DNA of 8,865 bases from Pseudomonas sp. (GTDB lineage Bacteria > Pseudomonadota > Gammaproteobacteria > Pseudomonadales > Pseudomonadaceae). A model generated the notes under the pieces. That model worked only from the letters and a program-made list of their open reading frames with translations. It was not told the DNA's origin and made no database searches. Below, one piece after another: positions 5,933 through 8,865 of this stretch; position 1 is the stretch's first letter, and every line of letters begins with the position of its first letter. The DNA lies in the NCBI GenBank assembly GCA_003527165.1, contig DPSI01000369.1, positions 1 to 8,865 on the forward strand, read 5' to 3'. The translations under genes and the position numbers were made by a program.

Positions 5933-7252
5933 TCACAGGATTGAAAGCGGGTACTCGGCGATGAATCGAACCTCATCGAGGTCGGATTCGAAAGCAGTTG
6001 CCCGCGTGGTAGCCTGGCGCACCCGCAGAGACAGATCCTTGAACGAACCTGTCTGTACAACGTAGCGGGCTTCAACGTCGCGTTCCCAGCGGTTCTGTCC
6101 CGTCAGCGGCGCACCGTTATCGTCTCGGCGCATGTACACCTCGTTCGCGTTGCTATAATCGGCGCCCCAGCCGCGGGCGTAACGGGTCATGAACGTAAGC
6201 CCCGGTAAGCCATAGGCCGCCATGTTCAGGTCGTAGCGCAGCATCCAGGACTGCTCTTTAGGCGAATTGAAATCGCTGTACTGGACGGAATTGTTCAAGT
6301 AGATCGAGTCCGCCTGACGCAGGTAGTCGAAGTCGTTGTTACCGTTGTTGCGTTGATAGGACGCCGTGACGGTGTGCGCGCCGAAGGCGACACCGAGGCT
6401 GGTACTCCAGATGTTGTTGTTAAACTCGCCAAGCAGCTCGCGACCTTCGTCGGTTGCCTTGTAGTAATTGAAGCTGGCCAGCAGCGCGACCAAATCGGAG
6501 AGCGGATAGGTGGCCGACGTACCGAAGTAATGCTGGTTCCAGGCATCTTTGAGCCGGCTGGTATACAGGCTAAGGCTGATATTTTCATTAACGCTGTAGT
6601 CGCCGCCTGCGTAGCCAAGCCAAGGCGCGTCGACACCCCCGCCGTAGAAGGTGACGAAGTCTTCGTTCATGTTGCTGGTGTTGGGCTGGCTCATCGCGTG
6701 CAGGCGCCCGCCCTGAAGAGTGAGGTCGTCTAGAGAGTTGTTCACGACGGTGAAGCCCTTGAAAGACTCCGGCAATAGTCGTGAATCCCCGAAATGCACG
6801 ACGGGCGTGGTGGGAAATACGTCGCCTGCCTTAATCTCGGTATCGAGCAGCCGTGCTTTCACAGCGCCGCCCACCCGAGAGAAATCATCCTCGGCATCGC
6901 CAGCGCTGTTGTGGGGCACCAGGTCGATGCTGCCGCCCGCGCCGGAGCGCCCCGAACCAGTGTCGAGCTTGAGGCCAAGCATGGCAAAGGCGTCGACGCC
7001 GACCCCTACGGAGCCCTGAGTATATCCGGACTCTAAGAAGGCCATCAGTCCGTGGGCCCATTCCTCCGAGTAGCCATTGCCGTTGGCACTCTCACCGTCA
7101 CGAAAATCCCGGTTGAAATAGAAGTTGCGATTTATCAGCGATAGCGTGCTGCCTTCGATGAAGCCCTCCGCTGTTTCCGATTGGGCAAAGACTGGGGCGC
7201 TGCCCAATGCCAGTGAAACGGCTGTCAATGAAAAAACGGCCATTTTGCTCAT
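5933..7252 (-). CDS. OprD-family outer-membrane porin
   Basis: The protein has 439 residues, normal for the family. A signal peptide (1-23) ends VFA before QSETAEGF. Hallmarks are the N-terminal FIEGSTLSLINRNFYFNRD (31-49) followed by RDG, the GGRLHAMSQPN loop (181-191), and the C-terminal strand ending AEYPLSIL. OprD porins form 18-strand monomeric channels for basic amino acids or small carboxylates, and some carry carbapenems. In Pseudomonas, metal two-component systems are known to repress oprD. Here the gene sits between czcRS and czcI-czcC with two operator-like boxes 115-173 bases upstream, so metal control is likely. AAGGAG (7265-7260) lies 7 bases before the ATG, which fixes the start; a longer frame to 7396 would run through a box. 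The subfamily (for instance OpdT) is not decided. Confidence 0.92.
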   Translation of the reverse strand: MSKMAVFSLTAVSLALGSAPVFAQSETAEGFIEGSTLSLINRNFYFNRDFRDGESANGNGYSEEWAHGLMAFLESGYTQGSVGVGVDAFAMLGLKLDTGSGRSGAGGSIDLVPHNSAGDAEDDFSRVGGAVKARLLDTEIKAGDVFPTTPVVHFGDSRLLPESFKGFTVVNNSLDDLTLQGGRLHAMSQPNTSNMNEDFVTFYGGGVDAPWLGYAGGDYSVNENISLSLYTSRLKDAWNQHYFGTSATYPLSDLVALLASFNYYKATDEGRELLGEFNNNIWSTSLGVAFGAHTVTASYQRNNGNNDFDYLRQADSIYLNNSVQYSDFNSPKEQSWMLRYDLNMAAYGLPGLTFMTRYARGWGADYSNANEVYMRRDDNGAPLTGQNRWERDVEARYVVQTGSFKDLSLRVRQATTRATAFESDLDEVRFIAEYPLSIL

Positions 7253-7366
7253 GATAATGCTCCTTATGTACGGCAGGTCAGTGCTCGAATGACGCCTTTC
7301 GCCTTTTTGTATTTTTAGCGCTTGGCCATGTTCTTCCCCTAAAGATGACGGCAGGATTAGCGGAAA

Positions 7367-7382
7367 ATGACTATTTTGTAAT
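7367..7382. promoter_or_regulatory. Putative CzcR/CopR-type operator, imperfect (ATGACT-ATTT-TGTAAT)
   Basis: The right half TGTAAT is perfect; the left half matches ATTACA at 4 of 6 positions. The centre is 43 bp from that of the perfect box at 7410-7425, about four helical turns, so two dimers could bind the same face. It is 115 bases upstream of the porin ATG. Confidence 0.45.
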
Positions 7383-7409
7383 CTGAAGGGAAGCAATCGC
7401 GTATTCCCG

Positions 7410-7425
7410 ATTACAGATTTGTAAT
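7410..7425. promoter_or_regulatory. Putative CzcR/CopR-type operator, perfect (ATTACA-GATT-TGTAAT)
   Basis: A perfect 6-bp inverted repeat with a 4-base spacer. It is the best copy of the three boxes in the window and stands between the divergent porin and czcI genes. The regulator is inferred to be the linked CzcR. Confidence 0.6.
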
Positions 7426-7628
7426 GTTGCGGTCACCCGGTCGTTATCCATTCTTAGTTAAAGTCACCACCCATAGTCATCAACTATCTCGCCGGCTTGG
7501 CAAGCTGATAAAGAACGCTTTGGTGTATTGGTCTACTAAATCCAGGGCGAATCACTATCGCAGTAGCGCGCATGTGTGTCCCGCGCCTTGGCGGGGGTAG
7601 TTATATGATTGGATTCGACATCTAAAAC

Positions 7629-7645
7629 AGGAAGTCATCGTTTTG
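7629..7645 (+). promoter_or_regulatory. Shine-Dalgarno choosing a TTG start for czcI
   Basis: AGGAAG (7629-7634) lies 8 bases before TTG 7643 but 17 before the ATG at 7652. The spacing favours TTG, adding Met-Leu-Trp ahead of the usual MRK start. The ATG remains possible by family comparison. Confidence 0.5.
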
Positions 7646-8032
7646 CTTTGGATGAGAAAAATAGTTTTGCTGTTGCTGCTAGCCCTTTTCCCATTGCAAT
7701 CATCATGGGCAGTTGTTAGCACGAATTGCAGTCATGAGGATGGTTCGGCAGCAATTCATCTTGGACATCATGAACATCTGCATGAATCGCTGGGTGCTGA
7801 CGAGGAAGGATCGTCAAAAGACGCAAAAAAAATCAGTCTGGATGGAGACTGCGTTTTCCATGGCGACCATATCAAGCCGCTTATAACGAAAGGGATCACT
7901 CCTGGTTCGGTATTATCAATGAGCTTGAAACCGTTTCCTTCTGCTAGCTACGCATCGGCTGAAGCGGGGCGTCCTGAGAAACCTAATTGGCGCATCGGTG
8001 CAAAGCCGGTGAGACGCCAGAGCAACCAGTAA
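7643..8032 (+). CDS. czcI: CzcI-like small periplasmic metal-resistance protein
   Basis: The protein has 129 residues from TTG (126 from the ATG at 7652). A signal peptide with a Leu-rich core (7-17) ends SWA at about residue 23. The mature part has a His cluster HLGHHEHLHE (39-48), C29 and C70, a CVFHGDH segment (70-76), and the C-terminal RPEKPNWR typical of CzcI. In Cupriavidus czcI precedes czcC and is thought to modulate expression or function of the czc efflux system; mechanism is not settled. Here it also directly precedes czcC, 58 bases apart, with a hairpin spanning the junction, so both are probably one transcript running away from the porin. His richness suggests periplasmic Zn/Co/Cd or Cu binding (inference). 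Confidence 0.8.
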   Translation: MLWMRKIVLLLLLALFPLQSSWAVVSTNCSHEDGSAAIHLGHHEHLHESLGADEEGSSKDAKKISLDGDCVFHGDHIKPLITKGITPGSVLSMSLKPFPSASYASAEAGRPEKPNWRIGAKPVRRQSNQ

Positions 8033-8064
8033 GGACGCCATTTTCTGTATCTGACGTCTCACCG
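8007..8064 (+). repeat. Perfect 10-bp inverted repeat across the czcI-czcC junction
   Basis: CGGTGAGACG (8007-8016, inside the czcI 3' end) and CGTCTCACCG (8055-8064) are perfect reverse complements with 38 bases between. The right arm ends 15 bases before the czcC Shine-Dalgarno. In mRNA it could act as an intercistronic stem that tunes czcI versus czcCBA levels. No T-run follows. Confidence 0.55.
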
Positions 8065-8090
8065 AACCTTCCCTTTTCTAGGAGATTTCG

Positions 8091-8865
8091 GTGCGAAAAG
8101 TTCTTTTACCGCTGGGGTTGACGACGTTGTCGTGCAACCTCGCCTTTGCGCAGCCTTTAGAGTTGCCGACCTTCACACAGACCTTACCTGTCAATGTGTC
8201 AGATAACTTCCCCGTAGAGTCTGTCGACTCCATAAGCTTTCTACGCGCCCTAGAGCTCGCTAGTTCTGCAAGCCCAGAACTGGCTGCTGCAAGACGTGAG
8301 CTGGCTGCTTCTCGCGCATTGATTAGCCAAGCCGGAGCACGTCCGAATCCAATATTGTCCGCGAGCCAGGACGGAATCCGGGGTGATGCCCCGGAGACAA
8401 CGCTTGAGCTGAGCCAAGAAATAGAGCTGGGAGGTAAACGTTCGGCTCGTATCGAGGCAGCGAAACGCGCCATGGACGTAGCGGCCGCTGACCTACAGGA
8501 CGCTCAAGCTCGACTGAGGGGGGCAGTGATGGGCGCATACTACGATGTGCTTACTGCTCAAGAACGGCAGGACCTCGCTCAGGCTGCTTCAAAGCTTGCG
8601 AAGCAAGCAGTGAACGTGGCCAATCGGCGTGTGAGGGCCGGCATGGTTTCTCCCGTAGAGGAAACCCGGGCGCGGGTTGCGGCTACTGGAGTGCAAGTAG
8701 AGCTTGCCCAGGCCACAGCTGAACTCGAAGCTGCGCGCACTCGGCTGGCGGCCAACTGGGGAAACCCACAACCACACTTTGAGCGAGTAAAAGAGCCGGC
8801 AGAGGCAGTGCCTCCTCTTCCCGAACTAGCTGAGCTTTATAGCCGCTTGAACGATTCCGCTCAAC
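8091..8865 (+). CDS. czcC: CzcC, outer-membrane channel of the CzcCBA efflux pump, 5' part
   Basis: The frame starts at GTG 8091, with AGGAG at 8080-8084 and a 6-base spacer, and stays open to the right edge; 258 residues are visible of an expected 400 or so. A signal peptide ends AFA before Q21. The rest is a TolC-family outer-membrane efflux protein: SFLRALELASSASPELAAARRE (49-70), the GARPNPIL motif (82-89), QEIELGGKR (109-117), which is typical of CzcC, and long Ala-rich helices (118-222). It forms the trimeric exit duct for CzcB (adaptor) and CzcA (RND pump), exporting Co, Zn and Cd from the periplasm; those genes should follow just outside the window. It is likely co-transcribed with czcI. 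Confidence 0.93.
   Translation, partial: MRKVLLPLGLTTLSCNLAFAQPLELPTFTQTLPVNVSDNFPVESVDSISFLRALELASSASPELAAARRELAASRALISQAGARPNPILSASQDGIRGDAPETTLELSQEIELGGKRSARIEAAKRAMDVAAADLQDAQARLRGAVMGAYYDVLTAQERQDLAQAASKLAKQAVNVANRRVRAGMVSPVEETRARVAATGVQVELAQATAELEAARTRLAANWGNPQPHFERVKEPAEAVPPLPELAELYSRLNDSAQ

Larger units (their letters stand above)
7253..7642. other. Divergent control region between porin and czcI
   Basis: About 390 bases of non-coding DNA that must hold promoters for the porin (minus) and czcI-czcC (plus). Two operator-like boxes lie at 7367-7382 and 7410-7425. A single GTTAAAG (7457-7463) repeats the half-site of the palindrome before czcR. Possible -10-like TATGAT at 7604-7609 lies about 35 bases before czcI but has no good -35, as is common at activator-dependent promoters. 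A GC-rich short hairpin lies around 7580-7596. Confidence 0.55.

Noticed and set aside
5731..6075. Minus-strand 114-residue ORF past the porin end
   Set aside because: It overlaps the porin gene and runs straight through the clear intrinsic terminator.
7253..7396. 48-residue N-terminal extension of the porin
   Set aside because: The Shine-Dalgarno and signal peptide fix the start at 7252, and the extension crosses an operator-like box.

Overview
The window is a piece of a heavy-metal (copper plus cobalt/zinc/cadmium) resistance region. Gene content, order and protein sequences point to a Pseudomonas-type gammaproteobacterium (Pseudomonas or Stutzerimonas group). This rests on family recognition, an OprD-family porin, and the order czcS-czcR-porin-czcI-czcC, which I recall from pseudomonads; no database search was possible. 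Both ends cut through genes.

Left part (1-1687, + strand): the 3' part of copB, an outer-membrane copper-resistance protein with a His/Met pentad repeat, followed 9 bases later by a monohaem c-type cytochrome with a 100-residue His-rich tail. copA would be expected upstream, outside the window. Next, 1688-2163 has no gene but holds a strong hairpin, a palindromic operator-like box (2026-2041) and a long imperfect inverted repeat (2057-2152). These lie ahead of a small cytosolic four-helix-bundle copper-storage protein with 19 cysteines (2164-2493).

Middle (2494-3570): about 1.1 kb without a convincing gene. It has several hairpins, a perfect but orphan Shine-Dalgarno, and one doubtful 92-codon ORF. 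I read it as decayed or spacer DNA.

Right part: on the minus strand, czcR and czcS form a translationally coupled two-component system; czcS starts at a TTG overlapping the czcR stop. Upstream of it, also on the minus strand, is an OprD-family porin ending in a textbook intrinsic terminator. A 390-base divergent control region with two further copies of the palindromic box (7367-7382, 7410-7425) separates the porin from czcI and the start of czcC on the + strand. The czcC reading frame begins at GTG 8091 and runs off the right edge; czcB and czcA are expected beyond.

Working model (inference): the CzcR/CopR-type regulator binds ATTACA-N4-TGTAAT boxes. Through them it would control both the porin/czc divergent region and the copper-storage gene, joining periplasmic/outer-membrane copper handling (CopB, cytochrome), cytosolic Cu(I) buffering (Csp), reduced entry through the porin and CzcCBA efflux in one regulon. 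I saw no CRISPR array, tRNA, rRNA, insertion sequence or clear attachment site. The families are known. The least described parts are the shared box ahead of the copper-storage gene, the long leader-like inverted repeat there, and the His-tailed cytochrome.
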